Counted from the stretch's first letter, positions 52,108-62,392 are shown. The stretch: 64,000 nt of DNA from Deinococcus ruber (GCF_014648095.1 NZ_BMQL01000018.1:33853-97852), one strand, 5' to 3'. Numbers and translations: made by a program. Notes: generated by a model not told the origin, from the letters alone.

Positions 52108-53220
52108 TCACCGCAACAGGACGGGCTGGGCGTCGATCCTGATCCGAAAGAGGCTATACGGCTTGCGGCGCAAGTCCTGCCCGCCGTGATAACGCGCCTG
52201 CCGGTGGAGTTGATTCGCAGTCACGTAAAGGTAGCCATCCATTGCCACAGACAGGGTATCGGGCCACAGGAGCCGGGGATCGTGAATAACGGTCTCCCAT
52301 ACGCCCCCTTCTTTGCGCCGCAGGATGGCGTTGTGTTCGTAGTTCCCGGAGTAGATGTACCCGTCCGCGTCGGACTCCAGTCCGTCCGAGGCCCCGCCCC
52401 GGTCCCCTTCGTCCCGGATGGTGGCGGCGACCGCTGAGTCATCCAGAGAACGGTTCACGAGGGCATCGGTGCTCACGCTGTACAGCCGCCGACTGCCGAG
52501 CGGGCAGTAGTACAGGCGTGCGCCGTCAGCCGAGATGGCGATGCCGTCCGATCCCATCCCCGCACCCTGCTTGACCGCTCCGTCCTGCCGTTCCAGAAAA
52601 GGCCGTCCCTCGACGATGGGGAGGAAATCTTGCAGGTTCTGCGCCTTGGTAGAGGGATGGTCGTGTAACTTCCGCCAGCTTTCACCACTGGCGAGATCCA
52701 CCACGATGAGACCGTTGGGTCCCTGTTGCGCCGAGTCGGTGATGAAGGCCATCCCCGCCTCACCGCGCCGCAGGTCGAAGCGCACGTCGTTGAGGTACGT
52801 AGTGGGCAGGGCCACGTCCTGTGGAAAGAGGATCTTCTGAACCACCTGATCCGTCGCCAGATCCACACACAGAAGCTTCGGGCCGCCGGACTGCGTGGGC
52901 TGGAACAGCGGACTGCCGGTGTCGAGAAGCCACAGTCGGTCGGCCGGATCGACCACGACACTCTGCACCGACACCAGGGCGGCAGCAGGGTCATTCGGAT
53001 CGGTGTCGTTCGTCGTCTGATCCGGGTAGGCCACCGGTTGGCCGTCCCGCACTTCGGCGACCGTGAACTGCACGTCGTCGCCCCACTTGGGGAAATTGAC
53101 GAAGATACGCCCCGTGTGGGACACCGTGACGCCCGTGAGCATCGCACCGCCAAAGGTCGCCACCACCTCCAGCGTTCCGACGGGCTCATCGGTGGGCAGG
53201 TGTTGCACTTGATCATTCAC
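52108..53220 (-). CDS. MRJP/yellow-type beta-propeller protein
   Basis: A 370-aa protein matching the major royal jelly/SMP-30-like propeller pattern: GVTVSHTGRIFVNFPKWGDD, VQSVVVDPADRLWLLDTGSP, YLNDVRFDLRRGEAGMAFIT, GIAISADGARLYYCPLGSRR and SDGLESDADGYIYSGNYEHN. Bacterial members may bind or hydrolyse lactones. No signal peptide is seen. GTG 53220 has GGAGAATACC upstream. It is followed (in transcription from 54836) the formaldehyde-dehydrogenase-like and ABM genes. Confidence 0.8.
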   Translation of the reverse strand: MNDQVQHLPTDEPVGTLEVVATFGGAMLTGVTVSHTGRIFVNFPKWGDDVQFTVAEVRDGQPVAYPDQTTNDTDPNDPAAALVSVQSVVVDPADRLWLLDTGSPLFQPTQSGGPKLLCVDLATDQVVQKILFPQDVALPTTYLNDVRFDLRRGEAGMAFITDSAQQGPNGLIVVDLASGESWRKLHDHPSTKAQNLQDFLPIVEGRPFLERQDGAVKQGAGMGSDGIAISADGARLYYCPLGSRRLYSVSTDALVNRSLDDSAVAATIRDEGDRGGASDGLESDADGYIYSGNYEHNAILRRKEGGVWETVIHDPRLLWPDTLSVAMDGYLYVTANQLHRQARYHGGQDLRRKPYSLFRIRIDAQPVLLR

Positions 53221-53304
53221 GGTATTCTCCGGATGGGGGAAGACTCGGGTGACTGTGAGGCGGGGGCAGCAGAACCCCGCTGCTGCCCCACATTCTGCCT
53301 GGCG

Positions 53305-54447
53305 TCAGGTGGTGGGGTGGAGGATGACCTTGGTCCAGCCATCGTGGCGCTCGTCGAAGTTCTTGTAGGCGTCAGGCGCCTGATCCAGCGGCAAATGGTG
53401 TGAAACGATAAAGGACGGCGTCGCCCGGCCCACCGAAATCAGGTCCCGCAACTGGCGGTTGTAGGCCTTGACGTTGCACTGCCCGGTACCCACATGCTGC
53501 CCCCGGAACCACAACAGCCCCCAGTCGAAGGGAATCTCGCCCTGCTTGGCCAGCTGGGTGGGGCCGCCCGGATCCTGCGGCACGAACACCCCCACCACCC
53601 CGATCCCGCCGGTGAACTTCACCGACTTCACCAGGTTGTTCATGGTCAATCCGGGAATTTCCTTGCCGTGATGGTTATGGCACTGATACCCCACGCACTC
53701 GCAGCCCCGGTCTGCGCCGATCCCGTTGGTCAGTTCCATGATCTGTTCCACCGGGTCCACCTGTGCGTCGTTGATGGCGATGGCCCCGATGCTTTCGGCC
53801 AGCTGCAGCCGGTCGGCGTGGTGGTCGACCACCATCACCATACAGGCCCCCTGAAGCATCGCGGAGTAGGCCGCCATCAGGCCCACGGGCCCTGCTCCGT
53901 AGATCACGATCGACTCGCCGGGGCACAGCCCTGCCAGCCGGGTGGCGTGCCAGCCGGTCGGGAAGATGTCGGCCACCATCACATAATCCGCTTCTTTCTC
54001 TCGGGCGTCCGGGGGGAGCAGCAGGCAGTTGTAGTCTCCGTACGGGACCCGCAGGAGTTCTGCCTGCCCGCCCTGATACGGTCCCATGTCGGCAAAGCCG
54101 TAGGCCGCCCCGGCCATGCCCGGGTTGGCGTTCGTGAGACAGTAGGCGCTCAGGCCCTTCTCGCAGTTCTTGCAAAAGCCGCACCCGATGTTGAAGGGCA
54201 AGACTACCAGGTCTCCGACTTTCACCCGGTCGACCGCGTCGCCCACCTCCACCACTTCGCCCAGGTTCTCATGGCCGAAAATCCTGCCCTGCTCGAAATC
54301 GGTGCGGCCTTCATACATGTGCAGGTCGCTGCCGCAGATGTTGGTGCTGGTAATCCTGACCAGGACGTCGGTGGGACGCTGAAGCTGGGCATCCGGGACG
54401 TTCTTCACTGCCACGTCGCGCGGACCGTTGTAGACGACTGCTTTCAT
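53305..54447 (-). CDS. Zinc-dependent dehydrogenase, formaldehyde-dehydrogenase type
   Basis: A 380-aa medium-chain dehydrogenase. Catalytic zinc ligands are in NICGSDLHMYEGR and FGHENLGEV, structural-zinc cysteines in CGFCKNCEKGLSAYC, and the NAD-binding GAGPVGLMAA motif in the middle. The insertion region and GADRGCECVGYQ... fit glutathione-independent formaldehyde dehydrogenases (FdhA). It would oxidise formaldehyde or a related aldehyde with NAD. ATG 54447 has AGGAGGAAGGT upstream. Confidence 0.85.
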   Translation of the reverse strand: MKAVVYNGPRDVAVKNVPDAQLQRPTDVLVRITSTNICGSDLHMYEGRTDFEQGRIFGHENLGEVVEVGDAVDRVKVGDLVVLPFNIGCGFCKNCEKGLSAYCLTNANPGMAGAAYGFADMGPYQGGQAELLRVPYGDYNCLLLPPDAREKEADYVMVADIFPTGWHATRLAGLCPGESIVIYGAGPVGLMAAYSAMLQGACMVMVVDHHADRLQLAESIGAIAINDAQVDPVEQIMELTNGIGADRGCECVGYQCHNHHGKEIPGLTMNNLVKSVKFTGGIGVVGVFVPQDPGGPTQLAKQGEIPFDWGLLWFRGQHVGTGQCNVKAYNRQLRDLISVGRATPSFIVSHHLPLDQAPDAYKNFDERHDGWTKVILHPTT

Positions 54448-54536
54448 ACCTTCCTCCTGCTCCAGGGGACGCGTCCTGTGGTGTCGTTGAACAGGCTGCC
54501 GACCGCTGTCTCGTCTGTTCCTCTTCTGGGCCTCCT

Positions 54537-54836
<300 letters not shown>

Positions 54837-54869
54837 GTCTCCTCTCCTTTCTTAGTCTCTTGCCGACCG

Positions 54870-55024
54870 TCATGGGATGAAGACGGCGCGCACCATGCCG
54901 TCCTCCTTGTTCTTGAACATGTCGTATGCGCGCGGCCCGTCCTCCACCGACAAGCGGTGCGTGGCGAGACAGGAAGGATCGAGTTCGCCCTTCACCGCGT
55001 GCTCGCGGAACCAGAGCATCGAGG
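54870..55024 (-). pseudogene. C-terminal fragment of a zinc-dependent dehydrogenase
   Basis: On the minus strand from ATG 55024: LWFREHAVKGELDPSCLATH then RLSVEDGPRAYDMFKNKEDG and VRAVFIP-stop, the usual ending of FdhA-type dehydrogenases. The N-terminal 330 residues are missing. Confidence 0.75.
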
Positions 55025-55353
55025 GTGGTTGCACACCATACACTGGTTTGTTGCGGTCGCCCGGACTGGTATCGGAAGGTCACCCCCTGTGCTCGATCAT
55101 TCCTGAAAGCACCTGAGTTCCAGGCTGGCGAAGGAGGAAGGCACCAGGGCGCCCTGATCAGCGCGGGCAGCAGGTGCGGTAGCGTGCGTCGATCCGGTAC
55201 GCCTGAACCGTTACGCCCCCCCATGTGTAGCAATTAGAGCAGTTACGAGCAGCCTGGTGTCTCTTCTTGGATGAAGCCTGACTTCACCTGTTCTGACGCT
55301 GCAACATGAAACGTCTTAAGAGTGTCGAGCCAAAATTTTGAAAGTCCTTATAC
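55025..55353. other. Intergenic, nothing recognised
   Basis: About 330 bp between the dehydrogenase fragment and the MITE at 55354. Short frames only, with no ribosome sites. Composition becomes more AT-rich after 55210. Confidence 0.4.
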
Positions 55354-55464
55354 CAATGCCTTCATAAATCGCTCACACTTAGCTTCCAAGGCAGGAGCGT
55401 GGTGGTACGCTCCTGCCTCAGGACGACGCCCCGGTCACCCGTCCCCAACGTATACAGCTAGCAA
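55354..55464. repeat. Miniature IS630-type element, copy 2 (degenerate)
   Basis: On the minus strand it begins TTGCTAGCTGTATACGTTGG followed by GGACGGGTGACCGGG and contains a hairpin GGCAGGAGCGT / ACGCTCCTGCC. TA lies outside (55465-55466). The far end is degenerate. Confidence 0.55.
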
Positions 55465-55547
55465 TAAGACGACATCTATGATCGTCTGGACGTTCCATCT
55501 TTAATCTGAGCGCTTTTCTCGTCGCCGCTGCTGCCACTGCGCAGGGG

Positions 55548-56195
55548 GTGGCTGGGATGGGCTTTGGTCTGCTCTGTGCACCACTGCTGATCCAAACCTA
55601 TGGGCCGAGGGAAGGGATTCAGCAGGTGGTGTTCCTTTCCTTGATCTTGAACGTCGTGTTTCTGGCGCAGGCGTTTCGGCAGGCCCGGGTCAAGGATGCC
55701 TTGGGACTGCTCGTCCCATCTTGGCTGGTCACTCCGCTGCTGGTGCTGTTGTTCCAGAAGCTGAGTCCCCAGGTGCTGATATTGACGGCGGGGAGCCTGA
55801 CGCTCGCGAGCGCCGCCGTGCTTGCGCTCGGTCTAACAGTGACCATGCTGAAAGGTCTCCCTGGAGCGGTCCTGGCCGGGGTCGTGAGCGCAGCCATGAA
55901 CGTCGCGGGTGGCTTGGCGGGACCCGCCGTGGCGATGTATGCCGTCAATGCAGCTTGGCCCGCGGAAAGTGTCAGGCCCACCCTGCAACTGTACGGAATA
56001 GGACTGAACCTCATGACCCTGCTCAGCCTCGGTGTCCCAGCACTGCGTTGGCCACTTCTCGTCGGACTTGCTGGAGGTCTCGTGATCGGCTCAGTCGGAG
56101 CGCGGCGGATGCCAGCAACGCGTATTCGACCAGTGATCCTCAGTTTAGCCGTAGCGGGTGGCGTGCTGGTGATCGTTCGCGGCTGGCCTTGGTAA
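55548..56195 (+). CDS. TauE/SafE-type sulfite exporter-like membrane protein
   Basis: At least 215 aa with about seven transmembrane helices; the GMGFGLLCAPLL motif near the start and GLAGPAVAMYAV in the middle are typical of TauE/SafE. The frame is open upstream to 55482 through LSAFLVAAAATAQGVAG, which belongs to the family's first helix, but there is no ATG, so the N-terminus was probably altered by the neighbouring MITE. Export of sulfite or organosulfonates is expected. Confidence 0.75.
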   Translation: MAGMGFGLLCAPLLIQTYGPREGIQQVVFLSLILNVVFLAQAFRQARVKDALGLLVPSWLVTPLLVLLFQKLSPQVLILTAGSLTLASAAVLALGLTVTMLKGLPGAVLAGVVSAAMNVAGGLAGPAVAMYAVNAAWPAESVRPTLQLYGIGLNLMTLLSLGVPALRWPLLVGLAGGLVIGSVGARRMPATRIRPVILSLAVAGGVLVIVRGWPW

Positions 56196-56249
56196 GCGGT
56201 TCCGAAGGCGATCAGCTGGTGGCACTGTGTCGACACCTCTTGCTGCCTA

Positions 56250-56359
56250 TTAAGACCTGCATCAATCTGGTACGCCTTGCTTGCAGATGAAGCGGGGCGG
56301 CAGCCTGCCGACCCAGGCTATGGCCCCGGTCACCTGTCCCCAACTTATGCAGGTATCAA
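56250..56359. repeat. Miniature IS630-type element, copy 3
   Basis: 110 bp, inverted relative to copy 1: left end TTAAGACCTGCATCAATC, right end (minus strand) TTGATACCTGCATAAGTTGG, with TA at both sides (56248-56249, 56360-56361). Confidence 0.75.
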
Positions 56360-56362
56360 TAG

Positions 56363-56416
56363 TGTGCTGGTGGGGCAGCCGCTGGACATGACTGAGTGGC
56401 CACTCGTTCGCCGATG
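56363..56416 (+). pseudogene. 3' remnant of a second TOPRIM gene
   Basis: Reads VLVGQPLDMTEWPLVRR-stop, nearly the same as the end of the TOPRIM gene at 45463-45508. The rest was replaced by the MITE and the incoming block. Confidence 0.85.
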
Positions 56417-56860
56417 AAGCCTCGCCCAGTTGACACGGCCGTCTCGGTGATGCTCTTTGAAGGTATGTACATCGTGATGACCTCCAAGGATGGCCCGGTC
56501 ACTGGCAGCTATACGCGCGGGGTGGCAGACCTGGCGACGCGCAATCTGCGGGTGCTGCTTCCAAGAACGCGCGTGTGGGTGGTGTCGAGCACGGCGGCCG
56601 AGATCCAGCAGAAGGCACTGGAGGTGCTGGCGTGTCCGATCGATGCCGAGATCACCACGGCCCACCGAGTGGAATACGAGGGCACGGTGCTGACGCAGCA
56701 TCTGCGCCGTCTGACGCTCCGAGGGCTGGTCGATAGCAACATTCGAGGAAGCGAGCGGCGGTCCCAAGGAGAGGGCTGGACGCGCGAACTGGCGGAATCG
56801 CACGCGGCCTTCGCACGCGCGACCGGCGTTTCCGAGCACCGGGTGCACTTCACGTTCTGA
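56414..56860 (+). CDS. Hypothetical 148-aa protein (paralogue of 45505)
   Basis: Same length and order of motifs as the protein at 45505 (PVDT..SVML.EGMY, TSKDGPV, ending HRVHFTF), with roughly one third of residues changed. ATG 56414 overlaps the TOPRIM remnant's stop (ATGA), as in the other copy. It sits upstream of the complete methylase-helicase gene. Confidence 0.65.
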   Translation: MKPRPVDTAVSVMLFEGMYIVMTSKDGPVTGSYTRGVADLATRNLRVLLPRTRVWVVSSTAAEIQQKALEVLACPIDAEITTAHRVEYEGTVLTQHLRRLTLRGLVDSNIRGSERRSQGEGWTRELAESHAAFARATGVSEHRVHFTF

Positions 56861-56907
56861 GTCGGACGGAGCCATGTGGGGCGTTGATCGATCTTGAACA
56901 TGAGGGA

Positions 56908-56937
56908 TGGCCCCCTGGCGGGGGCCGATTCGTGGGT
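56908..56937 (+). promoter_or_regulatory. Hairpin leader 18
   Basis: GGCCCCC TGGC GGGGGCC (56909-56926), 11 nt before ATG 56938. Confidence 0.75.
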
Positions 56938-59900
56938 ATGTCGATTCCTTCTTCTGCCCAGATCCAGGTGTCCCTGCTGCCGATCCTGCCCTTGACTGGC
57001 GCCAAGACCAAGCCCAAGAAAGCCCCCGCCAAGACGCCGCCCGTCGCTGTGGTCGATCCGGCGCTGGTGGCCTTCGCGATGCGCAGCCACACGCAGCCCG
57101 CGCCGGAACCCAGTGCGTGGCCGATGGGCGTCGAGGCCCTCCCCCGCGTGACCGACGCCGAACGTGTCAAGGCCAACGAGCTGGCGCGTCAGATCGTGTC
57201 CGGAGAAGGGGAACTGACGCCCGCTGCATATGCCGCCCTGCGTGCGTGGAGTGGCGAGGGTGGCCTGGGCGGGTCGACCAGTGTGTTCTACACCCCGCGT
57301 TCTTTGGTGGACTTCATGTGGTCGCTCTGCCAGGCGCTGCTACCGGCCGAGCGGGCGCTGGAGTTTTCGTGCGGCAGCGGTGCGTTTATCGCCCGTGCGC
57401 CCGCGCTGACCCGCGTGACCGGGGTAGAGATTGACGAGACCAGCGCCAAGATTGCTCAGCAGCTCTTCCCACACGCCGCCATCCACCACGCCCCCTTCGA
57501 ACAGTACGTTCTGCAGAGTGAAGATGCGCTCTTCCCCCTGGTGATCGGCAATGTGCCGTTTGGCGTGCGGGGCGCGTCCGCCCGCGAACACCTGCCGGCT
57601 CTGCAGGACGCGCACTGGTACTTCACGCTGACCGGCCTGACCCGCGTGCTGCCCGGCGGCCTCATGGCGGTGGTCGTCCCTGAGAGCATGCTGCGCAATC
57701 CCAGCGAATGGGCATTGCGGGAACTGCTGGTCGACCGCGCCGAGGTCCTGACCGCGAGTGTGATTCCGGAAGAGGCCTTCCGGGCCACCGGGGCGGGGGT
57801 GACGACGGTCCTGCTGGTGCTGCGTCGCCATGACGCCGGGGTGATGGAAGCCCTGGCGGCCCTGACGCAGGGGGAGCGCGATACCCTGCGCGAACAGCGC
57901 TTCGAGGGCGACGTGGCACTGAAGCTGTTCGTGGAAGGCCGCAGCATCTTCCATCAGGATGCCCAGGAGGTGTGGCAGTTGCAGAGCATCTTCCGGCCGA
58001 TGGGCGTGTATGCCAAGGATCCCGTGCAGACGGGGCGGTTCGGTACCCCGGTGTACAGCACGTCCCTGCTGGTGAGTGACGACCACCTCGGGTATCTGGT
58101 GTCGGCGTGCAAGGAGCGCTGGCACGGCATTCTGACGCGTCCAGGGCTGGAAGCGGCGGTGCTGACCACGCTGGGGGCAGCGGCAGGCGAGCGGGTGTGC
58201 GCGGTGCGGCCGGCGCTGCATCCCATCCGCGAGGGCACACTCAGTGCGTGCCAGACGTACCGCTTTCGCTCGGGGGCGTGGTGGTACGACACGGCGTTGG
58301 GGCATCCGGCGACGCTGAGTGCGTTGCGGGTGGCGCAGGCGGTCACGCAGGCCCGGCGGGCTGCCCAGCGTCGGGACCGCGAGCAGCAGGTGGCGCAGAC
58401 GAACGCCTGGACGCTGCATGATACGCACCTGGCAACGTTCGGGCCGTATGACCTGGCGACGCTGGGCCGCGCGGCGCGCACGCTGCCGGTGCTGAACGTG
58501 CTGGTGCAGAGTGGCGGGGATCTCACGGCGCTGTTTGGTGACCTGACGCCGCCCACCTTGACCCTGGCACCGGGAACGATTCAGGACATCGCGCAGCAGC
58601 TCGAAGCGTATGGCCTGCTCGACGAGACCGCGCTACTGCACCACAGTGGGGCGTCGTCCGCAAGTGTGAGTGCGCACCTGCTGGCGGAATACGCCTTCAC
58701 CGGACGGGTATGGGAAGCCAGCAGCACGTATTACAGCGGGCAGGCGTCCCACAAAGCGCAGATGGCCGAGCAGCTCGCCGAGTCGCACCAGGGACTGCGG
58801 CGGCAGGCGCTGCTGACGCAGGCCGAGCAGCTGCGAGCCCGTGCCCCCTGGCGGGACGTGATGGACATGACGCTCGAAGCCCGCGACGCCCTGATCCCGC
58901 TGCCCACCCTGCAGGCGTGGGTGAATGAGTACCTCGGGAGCACCATGACCATCCACCGCAACCGCTGGGACAAGGAGGGCGAACTGGTGCCGCTGGTGCT
59001 AGTGAGCCGCAGTGAGTACCGGGTGGCGTTACGGCTCCGGAACGACTTAAAGGACAGTTCGAATCTGCACATTCGCCAGCAGGTCGATGCGGGCCGCATT
59101 CGGGCGCTGGAAAGCTACCTGAACTATCAGACGCCGGTCGCGCCGGTGGTGAATCAGGAGCTGAAACCCGAGGCGCAGATCAATGCCGAGCGCAGTGCCC
59201 ACCAGCAGCAGGCGATGCGCTGGGAGAAGGATCTCGCCGCGCACTTCCGCAGCTTCGTGCTGGAGAGTGACCACAGCCCGGCGGTCGAGGCGGCGCTGAA
59301 CGAAGGCCGCTACGCCCTGCTGCCGAGTGTGCCGGATCATCGGCCGCTGGTGCTGCCCGCGTACCAGGGGCCGCTGGCGCATCCCTTCCAGGCCGCGCAC
59401 GTACGCCGGGCGGCCCGCATGGACGGGGTGATCCTCAACTTCGGCGTCGGTCTCGGGAAGACGCTGGCGGGGCTGATGTTGGCGGCGCTGCTGCGGCAGA
59501 CCGGCCGCTGCCGCCTCCCCGCGTTGCTGGTACCGCTGTCGCGCCTGGGTGACTGGGTGATGAACGCCGCGACGGCCGTGCCGGGCCTGCGACTGCGGGT
59601 GATCGGCGGCGAGGTGCTCACAGGGCCCACCGGGGAGGTGCTGCTGAACGCCGATGGCGAGCCAACCGTGCGGGAGGACAGCGGGGCGCAGCGGCGCGCG
59701 AAGGTGGCGAGTCTGATGAGCGATCCGCCGGATCTGGTGCTGTTCAGTCTGGAGGCGTTCGGTGCGATTCCCATGCTGGAAGAGACGCGCAAGCGGATGA
59801 TCGAATCGGAGCCGTCGCTGATGAGTGACGCGGCCACCAGTACCAGCTTCGATGACCGCGCCCGCAAGCTGGGTGGGCACCGCGCGGCCGTGGCGTACGA

Positions 59901-62058
59901 ACGCACCCTGCAGCGCAACCTCAGCCGAGGCAAGATTGCGACCGAGACCGAGCTGCCGTTCGAGGTGCTGGGCATTGATGCGGTCATCGGGGATGAAAGC
60001 CACCTGCTGAAGAACGTGTTCTCCTCCCCTCGGGTGTACGGCGAATCGAACCCGAAGTTCCTAGGATCGGGCGGGGAGAGCGACCGGGCGCTGGACGCGC
60101 ATCAGAAGTTCCGCTTCATCCGTCAGCATGGCGGGTGCGTGGCGTTGCTCACCGCCACGTGGTTCAGCAACAGCCCGCTGGAGATTTTTAACATGCTCAG
60201 TCTGGTGACGGACGCGCTGCCGAGTTACGGGATCACCGACGTGGAGGCGTTCACGGCGCGGTTCTGCATCATCGAGCCGCGGTTGATCACGCTGCCGGAC
60301 GGGGACGTGGAATTCAAGGCCTGCGTGGTGGGCTTCAAGAACCGTGACGAGCTGAGTGGCATCATCGGGCAGCACGTGATTCGGGAGACGGAAGAGACGT
60401 GCCTGATGCATGACGGGGTGGGGATGCCGCTGCCGCCGTTGGTGGAGGTGGAGCATCTGTTCGATCTGGCCGAGCCGGTGCAGGATGCGTACGACGCGCA
60501 GCAGGCGCTGGTGCCCTCCGCGGACAGTGAGGGGGAAAACCACCTGTTTGCGATCTTCTCGCGCATGATGAAGCTGACGCTGCATCCGCCGCTGATGGGA
60601 TTGCACGCGCCGAATGCCCGCTTTGCGACGTGCGTGCAGGCGTGTGTCGAAGCCCGTGCCCACGGGGGGCGCAACGTGGTGTTCATGTACTTGGGTGGCG
60701 AAGACGGCGAGACGTACCAGGCGCTGAAGCGCATGCTGGTGGCGGCTGGGTATCCGGCGCGCGAGATCGAGATCATCACCGCGACCACCCACCCGGTGAG
60801 TGGCGAGCGTCTGACGGTCGAGCGGCGACTGCGGCGCGGCGAGCTGACGTGCGTGATCGGCTCGCAGATCATCGAGCAGGGCGGCAACTTCCAGGGCTGC
60901 ACCGACCTGCACCACCTGGATTACCCGCATCATTTCGAGGCGTTCCGGCAGCGGATCGGGCGGGCGCGGCGGCAGGGCACTACCGTGTCGGAGATTCGCA
61001 ACCACGTGTACTTCGCGCGGGGGAGTTTCGATGTGCTGCGGTATCAGACGATGCTGGGGAAGAAGGGGTGGGCCGATCAGGTGTACGATCCGTCGCTGGC
61101 GGCGGTGGAGCACGAGGGGCTGGGCTTCGATGGCGAGGAGATCGCGGTGATGCTCAGCCGCAACCCAGCGGCGACCCGCGCGTTGATCCTGGCGAAGAAG
61201 GAAGCCAGGGCGGCGGATCGGCGAGCGGCCACGTTGCTGCTGGACTTGGAGGTGATTCGGCAGTATCTGGACACCGTGCGGCTGCTGAATCTGCGCTGGC
61301 ATGCGGCCTGGGCACGGAAGAACGGGCCGTCAGTGCAGGACGAGAAGGGGTTCACGCGACTGATCACCTCGCTGCGGGGGCTGCACGCGCAGGTGGGGGC
61401 GCTCCGAGCAGCTGGGCATCCGCTGGTGGCGGTGACGCGCCTGAAGTCAGCGCCGGTGTGGTTGCACGGCCTGCCGCTGCATCCGGGGATGACGTTCGCA
61501 GTCGGGGCTGAGCGCTTCGAGGTGGTGTCGGCCCAGAGCAGCAATCCGCTGATCCAGGTGGAGGGGGTGCCGTCAGGAACGCGTTCGGCCATCCGGGCGG
61601 AGGCGTTGGAGCAGGTGACGCAGGTGCTGCCGAGTGCGGATGCGGCGCACTTCGGGGATGAGGCCTTCGAGCAGCTCCCAACCCGACTGCGGGACCGCAT
61701 CGAAGCCCCTGAAGCTGCTCTGGCGACAGAGGCGATCTCGGAACTGGTGACCGCACCACCCATGCCCGTGAACGCGCTGACCAGTCCGCTGCGCTTGCGG
61801 TATGGGCTGTCGGTGACGGACAGCGTGCCGGTGCGGGGTGCGGCAGCGGTGTTCAGCATCCAGGGCGACACGCTGCTGCCGGGCGCGGTGCCAGGGGCAA
61901 CGTTGGTGCTGATCGAGTACCGGGCCGAGCGGGACGTGCGCAAGGTCACGCTGATCATCGAGGACCCGCAGCGTCGTCAGCAGATGCGCACGCTGCTACA
62001 TACCCAAGATCCTCGTCTGCGAGGGCGGGTGGATGCGCTGCTGCAGCACGCGATCTAG
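56938..62058 (+). CDS. DarB-like N6-methylase/helicase fusion
   Basis: A 1706-aa protein. Residues about 130-300 are an adenine methyltransferase: motif I EFSCGSGAF (about 143) and IGNVPFG (about 203-208, NxPF). Residues about 815-1400 are an SF2 helicase: Walker A FGVGLGKT (about 836), VIGDESH (about 1019) and FRQRIGRARRQG (about 1338). A long Ala/Arg-rich tail follows. Large methylase-helicase fusions occur on phages and plasmids; P1 DarB protects incoming DNA from type I restriction. Antirestriction during transfer is the best guess. The start is fixed by leader 18; a truncated copy is at 46024. Confidence 0.8.
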   Translation: MSIPSSAQIQVSLLPILPLTGAKTKPKKAPAKTPPVAVVDPALVAFAMRSHTQPAPEPSAWPMGVEALPRVTDAERVKANELARQIVSGEGELTPAAYAALRAWSGEGGLGGSTSVFYTPRSLVDFMWSLCQALLPAERALEFSCGSGAFIARAPALTRVTGVEIDETSAKIAQQLFPHAAIHHAPFEQYVLQSEDALFPLVIGNVPFGVRGASAREHLPALQDAHWYFTLTGLTRVLPGGLMAVVVPESMLRNPSEWALRELLVDRAEVLTASVIPEEAFRATGAGVTTVLLVLRRHDAGVMEALAALTQGERDTLREQRFEGDVALKLFVEGRSIFHQDAQEVWQLQSIFRPMGVYAKDPVQTGRFGTPVYSTSLLVSDDHLGYLVSACKERWHGILTRPGLEAAVLTTLGAAAGERVCAVRPALHPIREGTLSACQTYRFRSGAWWYDTALGHPATLSALRVAQAVTQARRAAQRRDREQQVAQTNAWTLHDTHLATFGPYDLATLGRAARTLPVLNVLVQSGGDLTALFGDLTPPTLTLAPGTIQDIAQQLEAYGLLDETALLHHSGASSASVSAHLLAEYAFTGRVWEASSTYYSGQASHKAQMAEQLAESHQGLRRQALLTQAEQLRARAPWRDVMDMTLEARDALIPLPTLQAWVNEYLGSTMTIHRNRWDKEGELVPLVLVSRSEYRVALRLRNDLKDSSNLHIRQQVDAGRIRALESYLNYQTPVAPVVNQELKPEAQINAERSAHQQQAMRWEKDLAAHFRSFVLESDHSPAVEAALNEGRYALLPSVPDHRPLVLPAYQGPLAHPFQAAHVRRAARMDGVILNFGVGLGKTLAGLMLAALLRQTGRCRLPALLVPLSRLGDWVMNAATAVPGLRLRVIGGEVLTGPTGEVLLNADGEPTVREDSGAQRRAKVASLMSDPPDLVLFSLEAFGAIPMLEETRKRMIESEPSLMSDAATSTSFDDRARKLGGHRAAVAYERTLQRNLSRGKIATETELPFEVLGIDAVIGDESHLLKNVFSSPRVYGESNPKFLGSGGESDRALDAHQKFRFIRQHGGCVALLTATWFSNSPLEIFNMLSLVTDALPSYGITDVEAFTARFCIIEPRLITLPDGDVEFKACVVGFKNRDELSGIIGQHVIRETEETCLMHDGVGMPLPPLVEVEHLFDLAEPVQDAYDAQQALVPSADSEGENHLFAIFSRMMKLTLHPPLMGLHAPNARFATCVQACVEARAHGGRNVVFMYLGGEDGETYQALKRMLVAAGYPAREIEIITATTHPVSGERLTVERRLRRGELTCVIGSQIIEQGGNFQGCTDLHHLDYPHHFEAFRQRIGRARRQGTTVSEIRNHVYFARGSFDVLRYQTMLGKKGWADQVYDPSLAAVEHEGLGFDGEEIAVMLSRNPAATRALILAKKEARAADRRAATLLLDLEVIRQYLDTVRLLNLRWHAAWARKNGPSVQDEKGFTRLITSLRGLHAQVGALRAAGHPLVAVTRLKSAPVWLHGLPLHPGMTFAVGAERFEVVSAQSSNPLIQVEGVPSGTRSAIRAEALEQVTQVLPSADAAHFGDEAFEQLPTRLRDRIEAPEAALATEAISELVTAPPMPVNALTSPLRLRYGLSVTDSVPVRGAAAVFSIQGDTLLPGAVPGATLVLIEYRAERDVRKVTLIIEDPQRRQQMRTLLHTQDPRLRGRVDALLQHAI

Positions 62059-62076
62059 GAGGCCCTGAAGGAGCGG

Positions 62077-62106
62077 TGGCCCCCGTGCAGGGGCCAGGGC
62101 CTGTGG
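62077..62106 (+). promoter_or_regulatory. Hairpin leader 19
   Basis: TGGCCCC CGTGCA GGGGCCA (62077-62096), 11 nt from the GGCC arm to ATG 62107. Confidence 0.75.
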
Positions 62107-62253
62107 ATGACACTGAACATGCTCAGTCCGATGAGGTTCAAGACGCTGCCGACGCCGGAGATTCGTGTGGTGCATCGTGAGGGCAAGTCGGGGGTTCGAA
62201 GCCCTTCCCTGATCAGGGCATCGTTCGCAACGGGGGCCGCTGAGTCGTCATAA
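62107..62253 (+). pseudogene. Truncated duplicate of the gene at 63255
   Basis: The first 21 codons (LNMLSPMRFKTLPTPEIRV) match the start of the gene at 63255 (LPMFSPMRFKILPTPEIRV), leader included, then diverge and stop at 62253. The DUF218 gene now lies between the two copies, which suggests an insertion with duplication of the gene's 5' end. Confidence 0.7.
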
Positions 62254-62392
62254 TGCTTGAGAGGAACACGATGAAGAGCATGGCTGCTTCGTGTGAGGCG
62301 CACTGTTCAACACGACCGCCACGCGCCCACGGTGAGCATCAGTGTTCCAAACAGTGACCGCCGAGTCATCTCAACATGCCACACTCAACCAG

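Noticed and set aside
52473..53216. Second minus-strand frame overlapping the propeller gene
   Set aside because: Arg/Ser/Cys-rich shadow frame; the propeller motifs are all in the other frame.
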